A stretch of 9,144 nt of DNA from Paracoccaceae bacterium (GCA_026982255.1 JALSHL010000284.1:1-9144), one strand, 5' to 3'. Shown: positions 1-6,476, numbered from the stretch's first letter. The notes: generated by a model from the letters alone, not told the origin. Made by a program: numbers and translations.

Positions 1-737
1 CCGCCGCCGTCGGCCTGTCACCGGCGCATTTCCAGCGGGTGTTCAGCCAGTGGGTCGGGGTCAGCCCGAAACGCTATCAGCAATATCTGGCGCTGGACCA
101 CGCCCGCAACCTGCTGCGCGAGCGGTTCTCGGTGCTGGAAACCGCCGGCGAAACCGGCCTGTCCGGCGCCTCGCGCCTGCACGATCTGTTTGTCAGATGG
201 GAGGCCATGTCCCCCGGTGAATACGCCCGTGGCGGCGCGGGGCTGACGATCCGCACCGGCTGGTTCGACTCCCCCTTCGGCGAGGTGCTGGCCATGGGCA
301 CCACACGCGGCCTCTGCGGGCTGGCCTTCGCGCAGGAATGCGGGCGCGAGGTCGCGATGGACGACATGACCGCCCGCTGGCCCGAGGCGGATTTCGTCGC
401 GGACCCGCAGGCGATTGCCCCCTGGGTCGGCGCCGCCTTCAGACAACAGGACACCCCGCTGCACCTGATCGGCGCGCCGTTCCAGATCAAGGTATGGGAG
501 GCCCTGCTCGCCATCCCCTCCGGCCATGTCACAACCTATTCCGAGATCGCACAGCACATCGGCAACCCGAAAGCCGTGCGCGCGGTCGGCACGGCGGTAG
601 GGCGGAATCCGGTCAGTTGGCTGATCCCCTGCCACCGCGCCCTGCGCAAATCCGGCGGGCTGGGCGGCTATCACTGGGGCCTGCCGGTCAAACGCGCCAT
701 GCTCGCCTACGAGGCCGCCCGGCTGGAGGCGGACTGA
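1..737 (+). CDS. ada: Ada-type AraC regulator / methylated-DNA-protein-cysteine methyltransferase, 5' partial
   Basis: This is the 3' part of a suicide DNA-repair enzyme that moves methyl groups from O6-methylguanine to its own cysteine. The frame is open from base 3 and gives 244 visible residues; the start lies outside the window. Visible residues 1-75 form an AraC-type double helix-turn-helix (GLSPAHFQRVF, then GVSPKRYQQYL, then a second half ending in MSPGEY). From about residue 80 comes the MGMT N-terminal ribonuclease-like domain, and from about 160 the MGMT DNA-binding domain with IPSGHVTTYSEIA, the active-site IPCHRA (acceptor cysteine at visible residue 210) and GGLGGYHWGLPVKR. This order matches the C-terminal two thirds of Ada. 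Whether the N-terminal zinc/phosphotriester domain of E. coli Ada exists cannot be seen; many alphaproteobacterial homologues lack it. The regulatory half suggests autoregulated alkylation response (inference). The open frame excludes a frameshift in the visible part. Confidence 0.93.
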   Translation, partial: AAVGLSPAHFQRVFSQWVGVSPKRYQQYLALDHARNLLRERFSVLETAGETGLSGASRLHDLFVRWEAMSPGEYARGGAGLTIRTGWFDSPFGEVLAMGTTRGLCGLAFAQECGREVAMDDMTARWPEADFVADPQAIAPWVGAAFRQQDTPLHLIGAPFQIKVWEALLAIPSGHVTTYSEIAQHIGNPKAVRAVGTAVGRNPVSWLIPCHRALRKSGGLGGYHWGLPVKRAMLAYEAARLEAD

Positions 738-758
738 GCGATTCTTTGCCCAAGCGGT

Positions 759-786
759 TTGAATGTCCCGTTTTTCCGCCTATTGT
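759..786 (+). promoter_or_regulatory. possible sigma70-like promoter for the OmpA-family lipoprotein
   Basis: A TTGAAT at 759-764 and TATTGT at 781-786 are 16 bases apart, each matching four of six consensus bases. They lie in the gap after ada and before the lipoprotein gene. The match is weak and alphaproteobacterial promoters are poorly conserved, so this is only a candidate. Confidence 0.22.
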
Positions 787-788
787 TG

Positions 789-836
789 TTGCAATGGACG
801 ACCATCGGATGACAATGGTCGCCGAAACTATTGCAA
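789..836 (+). repeat. inverted repeat in the leader of the OmpA-family gene, flanked by TTGCAA palindromes
   Basis: CGACCAT (799-805) and ATGGTCG (815-821) form a perfect 7-bp stem with a 9-base loop. A TTGCAA palindrome sits on each side (789-794 and 831-836). The element ends 20 bases before the start codon at 856. It could be an operator for a dimeric regulator or a leader-RNA hairpin; no poly-T follows, so it does not look like a terminator. Confidence 0.4.
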
Positions 837-855
837 ACTACATGAGGATTTTCCA

Positions 856-1494
856 ATGGCGGCTTTCGTGAAAATGGGCGTGGTTGTCCTGTCCGGCTCG
901 CTGGTGCTGGCAGGCTGCACCAATCCGGACGGCACAACCAACAACACCAATACCGGCATCGGCATCGGTGCCGTTCTGGGCGGTCTGATCGGAAACTCGG
1001 TCACCAACGACGGCACCGGCACCATTGTCGGCGCCGCCATCGGCGGGGCTATCGGCGGGGCCATCGGCGCCGACCTCGACAAACAGGAACAGGAACTGCG
1101 CGCCGCGCTGGGCAACGACGTCGGTATCGTCAACACCGGCAGCCAGCTGATCGTTTCCCTGCCCGAAGCGATCACCTTCGCCACCGACAGCGCCGTGGTC
1201 AAATCCAGCGTTCTGGACGATCTGGCGAAACTCGCGGCCAGCATGAACCAGTATCCCGAAACCCGGATCGAGGTTGTCGGCCACACCGACAACACCGGCA
1301 CCGTCGCCTATAACCAGGCGCTCTCCGAACAGCGCGCGCGGGCCGTGCGGGGTATCCTTGTATCCGACGGCGTGAACGGCTCCCGCATCATCGCCCGCGG
1401 TGTCGGGGAAACGCAACCGATTGCCTCGAACGGCACGGCTGCCGGACGGCAGGCCAACCGCCGCGTGGAAATCTATATCATTCCCAACACCTGA
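856..1494 (+). CDS. OmpA-family peptidoglycan-binding lipoprotein with glycine zipper (YiaD-like)
   Basis: The 212-residue protein probably ties the outer membrane to peptidoglycan. It begins with a lipoprotein signal peptide whose lipobox LVLAGC puts the lipidated cysteine at residue 21. Residues 34-72 are a glycine-zipper segment (repeated GxxxG with Ala/Ile), likely membrane-inserting or oligomerising. Residues about 97-208 are an OmpA C-terminal domain with the hallmark GHTDNTG (Asp145), LSEQRARAV and GRQANRRVEI; Asp145 and the Arg202/203 pair are the positions that contact the diaminopimelate side chain in this family. I chose ATG 856 because GAGGA at 844-848 is 7 bases upstream and the signal peptide begins there; an in-frame extension back to 763 adds nothing conserved. 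It is followed by its own terminator, so it is probably monocistronic. E. coli YiaD (about 219 aa) has the same architecture. Confidence 0.92.
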   Translation: MAAFVKMGVVVLSGSLVLAGCTNPDGTTNNTNTGIGIGAVLGGLIGNSVTNDGTGTIVGAAIGGAIGGAIGADLDKQEQELRAALGNDVGIVNTGSQLIVSLPEAITFATDSAVVKSSVLDDLAKLAASMNQYPETRIEVVGHTDNTGTVAYNQALSEQRARAVRGILVSDGVNGSRIIARGVGETQPIASNGTAAGRQANRRVEIYIIPNT

Positions 1495-1513
1495 CGGGAA
1501 TTTCCACGACTGG

Positions 1514-1541
1514 AAAAGGGCTGGTTCGCTGGCCCTTTTTT
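1514..1541 (+). terminator. intrinsic terminator after the OmpA-family gene
   Basis: AAAAGGGC (1514-1521) pairs with GCCC (1532-1535) and the following T-run; two G-T wobble pairs and a closing G-C pair enclose a TTCG tetraloop at 1525-1528. A run of six T follows from 1536. It begins 20 bases after the stop codon and separates this transcript from the regulator downstream. Confidence 0.85.
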
Positions 1542-1550
1542 GCCGAATCC

Positions 1551-1579
1551 TTGCATGAATCATTCAAATTGGTCATATT
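1551..1579 (+). promoter_or_regulatory. possible promoter of the PdhR-like regulator gene
   Basis: TTGCAT (1551-1556) and CATATT (1574-1579) are 17 bases apart. The hexamers match consensus weakly (three and four of six), but the -10 falls inside the inverted repeat described separately, which is where a repressor site would be expected. Low confidence. Confidence 0.25.
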
Positions 1580-1591
1580 GACCGGCCAATT
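1567..1591 (+). promoter_or_regulatory. likely operator of the PdhR-like regulator (autoregulation)
   Basis: GGTCA (1571-1575) and TGACC (1579-1583) form a perfect inverted repeat with a TAT spacer. An outer pair, AATTGG (1567-1572) and CCAATT (1586-1591), is also complementary. The left half, AATTGGT, equals one half of the E. coli PdhR box, AATTGGT-N3-ACCAATT; the right half departs from it by the longer spacing. The site ends 16 bases before the regulator start codon. Autoregulation is inferred from position and from the habit of FadR-family regulators. Confidence 0.55.
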
Positions 1592-1607
1592 CACGACGGG
1601 AGTCGCT

Positions 1608-2381
1608 ATGCCTTTCCAGAAAATCGAGCCGGAGCGTGTGGCCAATTCCATCACCCGCCAGATCGAAAGCCTGATCCTCAAGGGCGTGCTGCGCCCGGGC
1701 GAGCGCCTGCCCCCGGAGCGCGAGCTTGCCGCGACCCTAGGCGTGTCGCGCCCCTCCCTGCGCGAGGCCCTGAGCGGCCTCGAATCCCGCGATCTGGTCG
1801 AAACCCGTGCCGGTGCGGGGGTGTTCGTGGCACAGGTCCTCGGCTCGGCCTTTTCTCCGGCACTGGTGGAATTGTTCTCGACCCACGAGGAGGCGTTTTT
1901 CGACTACCTGTCCTTCCGGCGCGATCTGGAAGGTCTGGCGGCAGAGCGCGCCGCCGTGCATGCGGGCGAAACCGACCTGCAGGTCATTCAGGACATTTTC
2001 GAACGTATGGAAGCCGTGCATCCGAAGCGCCGGTCCAACGAAGAGGCAAAACTCGACGCGGAGTTCCACATGGCGATTGTCGAAGCGGCGCACAACGTGG
2101 TGATGATGCACATGATGCGCTCGATGTTCGAGATGCTGCAAGCCGGTGTGTTCTATAACCGGCAATTGCTGTTCGGCAAACGCTCGATCCGCTGCGCCCT
2201 GCTGGAACAGCACCGCGCCATCCTGACCGCCATTCTGGCCCGCGACCCGGTTGCCGCCCGCAAGGCCGTCGAGGACCACCTGTCCTTCATCGAGGAGGCC
2301 ATGAAACAGCAAATCCGCGATGCCGACTACGAGGAAACCGCGAAACTGCGCATCGCCCGCCAGAAAGCGTTAAAGAAATGA
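1608..2381 (+). CDS. PdhR-like GntR/FadR-subfamily (FCD) transcriptional regulator
   Basis: A 257-residue DNA-binding regulator. Residues about 8-74 are a GntR winged helix (ILKGVLRPGERLPPEREL, then GVSRPSLREAL as recognition region and a GAGVFV wing). Residues about 97-230 are an all-helical FCD ligand domain. Asp150, His154, His202 and His224 sit where FCD proteins bind a metal, in LDAEFH, EQHRAI and EDHL contexts. The block IVEAAHNVVMMHMM and HLSFIEE closely resemble E. coli PdhR (254 aa), although PdhR itself lacks the first metal His, so the effector may instead be a carboxylate such as lactate, glycolate or pyruvate, as in LldR/GlcC. No target gene for central carbon metabolism is in the window. 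ATG 1608 is chosen for its GGGAG at 1598-1602; an upstream TTG at 1551 lies in the promoter. The stop overlaps the next gene by ATGA, implying coupled translation. Confidence 0.9.
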   Translation: MPFQKIEPERVANSITRQIESLILKGVLRPGERLPPERELAATLGVSRPSLREALSGLESRDLVETRAGAGVFVAQVLGSAFSPALVELFSTHEEAFFDYLSFRRDLEGLAAERAAVHAGETDLQVIQDIFERMEAVHPKRRSNEEAKLDAEFHMAIVEAAHNVVMMHMMRSMFEMLQAGVFYNRQLLFGKRSIRCALLEQHRAILTAILARDPVAARKAVEDHLSFIEEAMKQQIRDADYEETAKLRIARQKALKK

Positions 2382-3241
2382 AAACCCTGCTGGTATTCGG
2401 ATACGGCTACACCGCCCGCGTCATCGGTCACGACCTGTTGCAACAGGGCTGGCGGGTGATCGGCACGACCCGTTCCGCCGACAAGGCCGCCGAAATGCGT
2501 GCCGACGGAGTCGAGGCCGTGATCTGGCCCGGCGACGACATCACCCCCGCGCTCGACGCCGCGACGCATCTGCTGGTCTCTACCGCCCCGAACGAAGGCG
2601 GCGACCCGGTGCTGGCGGAACTCGGCGAGGACATCGCGCGGCGCGCCGGACAATTCACATGGGTCGGCTATCTGTCCACCACCGCCGTTTACGGCAACCG
2701 CGACGGCGACTGGGTGGACGAGACCTCGGACCTGCGCCCCGCCACCAGACGCGGCGAATTGCGCGTGGCGGCGGAACGGGCGTGGCTCGACCTGTATGAA
2801 ACCACCGCCCTGCCGGTGCATGTGTTCCGCCTTGCGGGCATCTACGGCCCCGGTCGCGGCCCCTTTGCCAAGGTGCGCTCCGGCACCGCGCGGCGGATCA
2901 TGAAAAAGGGGCAGGTGTTCAGCCGCACCCATGTCGAGGACATCTCGCAAGTGGTGCGTGCCTCGATCGCCACGCCGAACCCCGGCGCGATCTACAACGT
3001 CTGCGACAACGACCCCGCCCCGCCGCAGGAGGTCATCGCCGAGGCCGCAAGGATGCTCGGCCTGCCCCTGCCCGAAGCGGTGGATTTCGAGACCGCCGAG
3101 ATGACCGCCATGGCCCGCAGTTTCTATGCGGAATCCAAGCGCGTCTCGAACAGGCGGATCATCGAGGAACTGGGCATCACCCTGAAATACCCCGACTACC
3201 GCAGCGGTTTGCGCGCCCTGCTGGCCACAGAGCCGGACTGA
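2378..3241 (+). CDS. atypical SDR / NAD-dependent epimerase-like protein (YeeZ-like)
   Basis: A 287-residue cytoplasmic Rossmann-fold protein. The N-terminus carries the dinucleotide-binding motif GYGYTA (residues 8-13) after a hydrophobic beta strand, and STTAVYG at 100-106 is the active-site strand typical of extended SDRs. The catalytic YxxxK is missing: at the expected place (residues 125-129, RGELR) Tyr and Lys are both Arg. This fits the 'atypical SDR' group that includes E. coli YeeZ, whose substrate is unknown to me. FRLAGIYGPGR (150-160) and the HVEDIS motif (185-190) are the usual epimerase-fold landmarks. Its ATG lies inside the stop of the PdhR-like regulator (ATGA, 2378-2381) and has no clear Shine-Dalgarno sequence of its own, so translation is probably coupled. 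It may bind NAD(P) without classical SDR catalysis; the actual reaction is unknown. Confidence 0.82.
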   Translation: MKTLLVFGYGYTARVIGHDLLQQGWRVIGTTRSADKAAEMRADGVEAVIWPGDDITPALDAATHLLVSTAPNEGGDPVLAELGEDIARRAGQFTWVGYLSTTAVYGNRDGDWVDETSDLRPATRRGELRVAAERAWLDLYETTALPVHVFRLAGIYGPGRGPFAKVRSGTARRIMKKGQVFSRTHVEDISQVVRASIATPNPGAIYNVCDNDPAPPQEVIAEAARMLGLPLPEAVDFETAEMTAMARSFYAESKRVSNRRIIEELGITLKYPDYRSGLRALLATEPD

Positions 3242-3314
3242 ATCGCCGCGCAGCGCACCAAATCCCTGAATCTTCTCGCTTTGCACCGGCGGGCGGTGTA
3301 GAAATGTTGCGATT

Positions 3315-3334
3315 CCCCGTCTGCCTGAACGGGG
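3315..3334 (+). repeat. short hairpin between the SDR gene and yjbH
   Basis: CCCCGT (3315-3320) and ACGGGG (3329-3334) form a 6-bp perfect stem with an 8-base loop. A T-rich stretch (3341-3352) starts only after seven further bases, so it is a poor terminator; it could be a weak terminator for the upstream pair or a structured leader for yjbH. Confidence 0.35.
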
Positions 3335-3364
3335 TGCCTGTTTGCAATTTTTGGTAATCTGTTG

Positions 3365-5383
3365 ATGACAAATCCTATGCTCCGCTATGTTCCCCTCGGT
3401 TTTGCCCTGTTTGCCGCCGGAGTCGCCCACGCCCAGAACGCAAGCTACGGCCTGAACGGCGCGACCGGCCTGATCGACATGCCGACCGCCGAAGTGCTGC
3501 CCGATGGCGAGACCGCCTGGTCCTTTACCAGAACCGGAACGCAGTTCAGCAGCACCCTGACCTTCGAGCTGCTGCCGAATCTGGAAACCGCGGTGCATTT
3601 CACCACCGTTGACCAATGGATCGGCGGGGTGCCGCTGTATGATTCAAGCCTTGACCTGAAATACCGGATTTTCGAGGAAAACGGCGCCTTCCCGTCGCTG
3701 GCCATCGGTTTTCGCGACTTCCTGTCGAATGGTGCCTTCAGCAGCGAATACATCGTCGCCAGCAAAAACGTCGGCGCGGGGGTGACCCTGACCGGCGGCC
3801 TCGGCTGGGGGCGGCTCGGCAGCTACAATCCGGTGGCGGCGCCCTTCGGCCCGCGGGCGCCCTCGACCAGCACCGGCATCGACTTCGACCAGTTCTTCAA
3901 GGGCGACGCCGCCCTGTTCGGCGGTATCGAGTGGGACACCCCCCTGCGCGGCCTGTCGCTCAAGGCCGAGTATTCCTCGGACGCCTACACCGGCGAGCAG
4001 GCCTACAGCGGCTTTGCCCCGCAGTCCCCGTTCAATTTCGGCATCGACTATGCGCCGGTCAGCGGCGTGTCGCTGGGGGCCTATTACAACTACGGCACCG
4101 ATTTCGGCATCCGCCTGACGCTCTCGGGCAACCCGAACCGGCCGATCGTGCCGCCCGATCTGGGTATGGGACCGGTGCCGGTCAACCCGCGCCCCGCCGG
4201 TTACAGTACTGACGGATCGTGGACCGCCAGCCAGCTGGCGCGGGATTCCGTGATCGCGGCGCTGGTGCCGGTGTTCGAGGCCGAAGGCATCGTGATCGAG
4301 GAAGCCACCATCACCCCCGATTCGATCAACCTTTACGTCCAGAACACCCAGATGCCGCTGACCACGAAAATGATCGGCCGCATCGCGCGCACCCTGTCGG
4401 TCGCCATGCCGCCATCCATCGAATATTTCCGCGTCACGCCCGTCTCCGGCGGTCTGGCCACCACCACGGTAGAGATCCGGCGCACCGATCTGGAAGCACA
4501 GGTCGAACGCCCGAACGCCGGCCCCGAAAGCTGGCAGACCACCCGTTTCACCGACGCCCCCGACACATTGGGCGAAGACGCATGGAAACGCGACGCCTAT
4601 CCCGATTTCAGTTGGTCGCTCAGCCCGCAATTCCCGATCAGCTTCGCCACCGGCGGGGCTGCGGCGAGCCTCGATCTGGTGCTGAATGCCTCGGCCAATT
4701 ACCGGATCTCGCGGGGCTTCTCGCTGACCGGCTCGCTTTCGCAGGTGCTTTACAGTTCCAGCGGCGCAGCGCCGGGCCTGACGCTGGATCGCCTGACGGC
4801 GGATTATGTATTCAAACTGGCGCCCTCCACCTATGGCCGCGTTTCGGCCGGCTTCCTCGACGCGGGCTATGCCGGTGTGGATACCGAGGTGCTGTGGAAA
4901 CCCACGAACCAGAACTGGGGTCTGGGGCTGGAGCTGAGCGCCGTGCAGCGCCGCACCGCCGGCGACATGTTCGGCTTCGACAGCTACCAGAGCGTCACCG
5001 GCTTCGGCTCGCTCTACTGGGATACCGGTTTCTACGGGCTGGAGGCGCAGGTCGATGTCGGGCGCTATCTGGCCGGCGATGTCGGCACCACGCTGTCGCT
5101 GTCGCGCCGCTTCGACAACGGCTGGGAGGTCTCGGGCTACATGAGCCTGACCGACATGCCGTTCGGCACCTACGGGCCGGGGAACTTCTCCAAGGGGGTT
5201 TCCGTGACTATCCCGCTACGCTGGACCATGCCGTTCGAGACCCGCTCGACCACCGGCATATCGCTGAGCAACACCAACGGGGCGGGCGGCGCGCGCCTTG
5301 ATATCGGCAACCGGCTCTATCCGGCGCTGCGCGATTACGACGTGCTGGATTTCAATGAAACATGGGGGGCCTACTGGCAATGA
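3365..5383 (+). CDS. yjbH: YjbH-family outer-membrane protein (exopolysaccharide-associated)
   Basis: A 672-residue exported protein of the YjbH family (formerly DUF940), thought to act at the outer membrane in extracellular polysaccharide production or export. A Sec signal peptide (about residues 1-23, cleavage after AHA) precedes the mature start QNASYGLNG. The family signature follows at once: GATGLIDMPTAEVLPDG, and later LDLKYRIFEE, SLAIGFRDFL and YIVASK. The remainder alternates short aromatic/Gly strands, as in a beta barrel, with a soluble stretch around residues 295-370. E. coli YjbH is about 698 residues, so this looks full length. The start is uncertain: TTG 3362, ATG 3365 and ATG 3377 are in frame and none has a strong ribosome site; I chose 3365. 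The stop overlaps the YjbF start by ATGA. No polysaccharide synthesis genes are in view. Confidence 0.88.
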   Translation: MTNPMLRYVPLGFALFAAGVAHAQNASYGLNGATGLIDMPTAEVLPDGETAWSFTRTGTQFSSTLTFELLPNLETAVHFTTVDQWIGGVPLYDSSLDLKYRIFEENGAFPSLAIGFRDFLSNGAFSSEYIVASKNVGAGVTLTGGLGWGRLGSYNPVAAPFGPRAPSTSTGIDFDQFFKGDAALFGGIEWDTPLRGLSLKAEYSSDAYTGEQAYSGFAPQSPFNFGIDYAPVSGVSLGAYYNYGTDFGIRLTLSGNPNRPIVPPDLGMGPVPVNPRPAGYSTDGSWTASQLARDSVIAALVPVFEAEGIVIEEATITPDSINLYVQNTQMPLTTKMIGRIARTLSVAMPPSIEYFRVTPVSGGLATTTVEIRRTDLEAQVERPNAGPESWQTTRFTDAPDTLGEDAWKRDAYPDFSWSLSPQFPISFATGGAAASLDLVLNASANYRISRGFSLTGSLSQVLYSSSGAAPGLTLDRLTADYVFKLAPSTYGRVSAGFLDAGYAGVDTEVLWKPTNQNWGLGLELSAVQRRTAGDMFGFDSYQSVTGFGSLYWDTGFYGLEAQVDVGRYLAGDVGTTLSLSRRFDNGWEVSGYMSLTDMPFGTYGPGNFSKGVSVTIPLRWTMPFETRSTTGISLSNTNGAGGARLDIGNRLYPALRDYDVLDFNETWGAYWQ

Positions 5384-6060
5384 GACCTGTATGGATAGCC
5401 CTCGGGGCGGTAACATTTCTCGGGGCCTGCTCCTCCACCGGCACCAGTCCGGTATTCACGGCGATCAAAAGCGTCGTGCTGCCTTCGAAAGAGGACACGG
5501 CCCCGACCGGCCCGCGCGTCGAGTTGACACGCGAGCGGATCGTACAGAACGGTCTGGCCATGGTGCGCGCCCGTATCGAAGGCGAGGAGATTTCCAACAT
5601 CCTCTCGGCCACCTCGCTGAACGGCGGCTATGTGACCTATGTTTCCGGCTTCCGCCAGTCGATCACCATGCTCGGCACGCTGGTAACGGCAACCCGCGGC
5701 CTCGGCGGCGACCTGCTGTCGGTGCGCCACGCCCCGAACGATCCGGTGGCCACGCTGACGAAGCCGGCGGACTGGCCGGCGCGGATCACGCGGGATTACC
5801 GTTTTCCGGGCACCGGTCCTGCGGGCAATGTCGTGACCGTCAGTTGCGATATTGCCGCCGCGGCCCCGACCAGCATCACCATCGTCGAGATCACCTACGA
5901 CGTGACGCCGTTCACCGAGACCTGCTCGGGCGACGGGGTGTCCTTTACCAATACCTATCTGGCCGACAGGACCGGACAGATCTGGCAGACCCGCCAATGG
6001 GTCGGTGACAAGGTCGGGTATCTCAATCTGGAAGTGCTGGAACCGTTCACAGCCGACTGA
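5380..6060 (+). CDS. yjbF: YjbF-family lipoprotein (group 4 capsule GfcB-like)
   Basis: A 226-residue lipoprotein: the signal peptide ends in the lipobox FLGAC with the lipidated Cys at residue 17. The mature part has the YjbF/GfcB layout, including the recurring LTRERI, GGYVTYVSGFRQSITM, GTLVTATRGLGGDL and QIWQTRQWVGDKVGYLNLEVLEP segments, and resembles E. coli YjbF (about 212 aa). Such lipoproteins work with YjbH-type outer-membrane partners in polysaccharide secretion. I chose ATG 5380 because it gives a compact lipoprotein signal and overlaps the yjbH stop by four bases; a run of six G at 5364-5369 may serve as ribosome site. An in-frame ATG at 5362 would add six residues. Compared with E. 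coli yjbEFGH the order is reversed (H before F) and E and G are missing here. Confidence 0.87.
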   Translation: MRPVWIALGAVTFLGACSSTGTSPVFTAIKSVVLPSKEDTAPTGPRVELTRERIVQNGLAMVRARIEGEEISNILSATSLNGGYVTYVSGFRQSITMLGTLVTATRGLGGDLLSVRHAPNDPVATLTKPADWPARITRDYRFPGTGPAGNVVTVSCDIAAAAPTSITIVEITYDVTPFTETCSGDGVSFTNTYLADRTGQIWQTRQWVGDKVGYLNLEVLEPFTAD

Positions 6061-6113
6061 CCCTGCGGTTTCCGTTTGACCGGCATGTTTATCACATCAA
6101 GACACCGGACATG

Positions 6114-6141
6114 AAAAAGGCGATGCCGGAGCATCGCCTTT
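6114..6141 (-). terminator. strong intrinsic terminator for the small minus-strand gene
   Basis: AAAGGCGATGC (6116-6126) pairs perfectly with GCATCGCCTTT (6131-6141), an 11-bp stem with a 4-base loop. Read on the minus strand the stem runs into TTTTT (6118-6114), so it terminates the gene ending at 6168. It sits between two convergent genes and could also slow plus-strand transcripts from yjbF, although the T-tract there is only three bases. Confidence 0.85.
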
Positions 6142-6167
6142 CCAATTCTCGATAAGACCGTGGGGCC

Positions 6168-6362
6168 TTAGGGCTGACGGCTGGCTGCCAGTGCGATCAG
6201 AGCGATAGCGATCAGCGGGATCAGCCACATGCCGGAACCGCCCATGGAACCTGCCGGCTCTTCAACCATAACCGGAGCGGCCGGAGCAACATAGGCAACA
6301 GCGCCAGCGAAGGCGGAAGAAGCAGCGGCTACAGCAGCAGCGGTAAGTGCGATGAGTTTCAT
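6168..6362 (-). CDS. small secreted or membrane protein, 64 aa, Ala-rich with Gly-rich hydrophobic tail
   Basis: I do not recognise a named family. The protein has an N-terminal signal peptide (MKLIALTAAAVAAASSAFAG, likely cleaved after AFA), then a short Ala/Pro/Val linker with two Glu (MVEEP, residues 32-36), a Gly/Ser stretch (GSMGGSG, 38-44), a hydrophobic segment WLIPLIAIALIALAA (46-60) and the tail SRQP. Coding reality is supported by a perfect GGAGG (6374-6370) seven bases upstream of the ATG, by a strong terminator just after the stop, and by the sensible signal peptide. I have the impression that similar short proteins are common in Rhodobacterales, but I cannot check. The Gly-rich, hydrophobic, Arg-ended tail looks like a miniature sorting signal (GlyGly-CTERM or VPLPA-CTERM style) but could simply be a membrane anchor. 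An upstream in-frame ATG at 6407 would precede the ribosome site and is rejected. Confidence 0.78.
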   Translation of the reverse strand: MKLIALTAAAVAAASSAFAGAVAYVAPAAPVMVEEPAGSMGGSGMWLIPLIAIALIALAASRQP

Positions 6363-6435
6363 TTGGTATCCTCCAATATAAAGCCTGCCAATACGCCACC
6401 ACGGCACGCAGACAAAAAACTACAAGTCCTTTTAA

Positions 6436-6476
6436 CCGAGCGGATTCTGCATTGCAAGCACTCTTGAATCGCTCGG
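6436..6476 (-). repeat. imperfect inverted repeat between the L,D-transpeptidase gene and the small gene
   Basis: Arms 6436-6447 and 6466-6476 pair over 11 bases (CCGAGCG plus ATTC with one bulged G) around an 18-base loop that itself contains TGC-ATT-GCA. On the minus strand it begins 20 bases after the transpeptidase stop and is followed by only two T, then TTTTTT some 20 bases further. It may be a weak terminator or a regulatory structure. The rest of the 133-base gap holds no gene; the small gene's promoter should lie here but I see no convincing hexamers. Confidence 0.45.

Noticed and set aside
18..674. 218-codon minus-strand frame opposite ada
   Set aside because: Shadow of the Ada reading frame, which has an intact active-site motif.
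838..1563. 241-codon open frame on the minus strand
   Set aside because: Antisense to the OmpA-family gene; composition is that of a mirrored glycine zipper and OmpA domain, and it runs through the terminator.
3315..3334. Hairpin before yjbH as a definite intrinsic terminator
   Set aside because: Stem is only six pairs and the T-rich stretch starts seven bases later; kept only as a low-confidence repeat.
2327..3616. 429-codon open frame on the minus strand
   Set aside because: It is antisense to the SDR gene and parts of its neighbours, rich in Gly/Arg/His/Gln as expected from a mirrored GC-rich gene, and has no recognisable domain. The plus-strand gene has clear family motifs.
3644..4630. 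328-codon open frame on the minus strand
   Set aside because: Antisense shadow of yjbH with biased composition and no motif.
4219..5301. 360-codon open frame on the plus strand in another frame of yjbH
   Set aside because: Arg/His/Gly-rich out-of-frame shadow; the yjbH frame is uninterrupted and carries family motifs.
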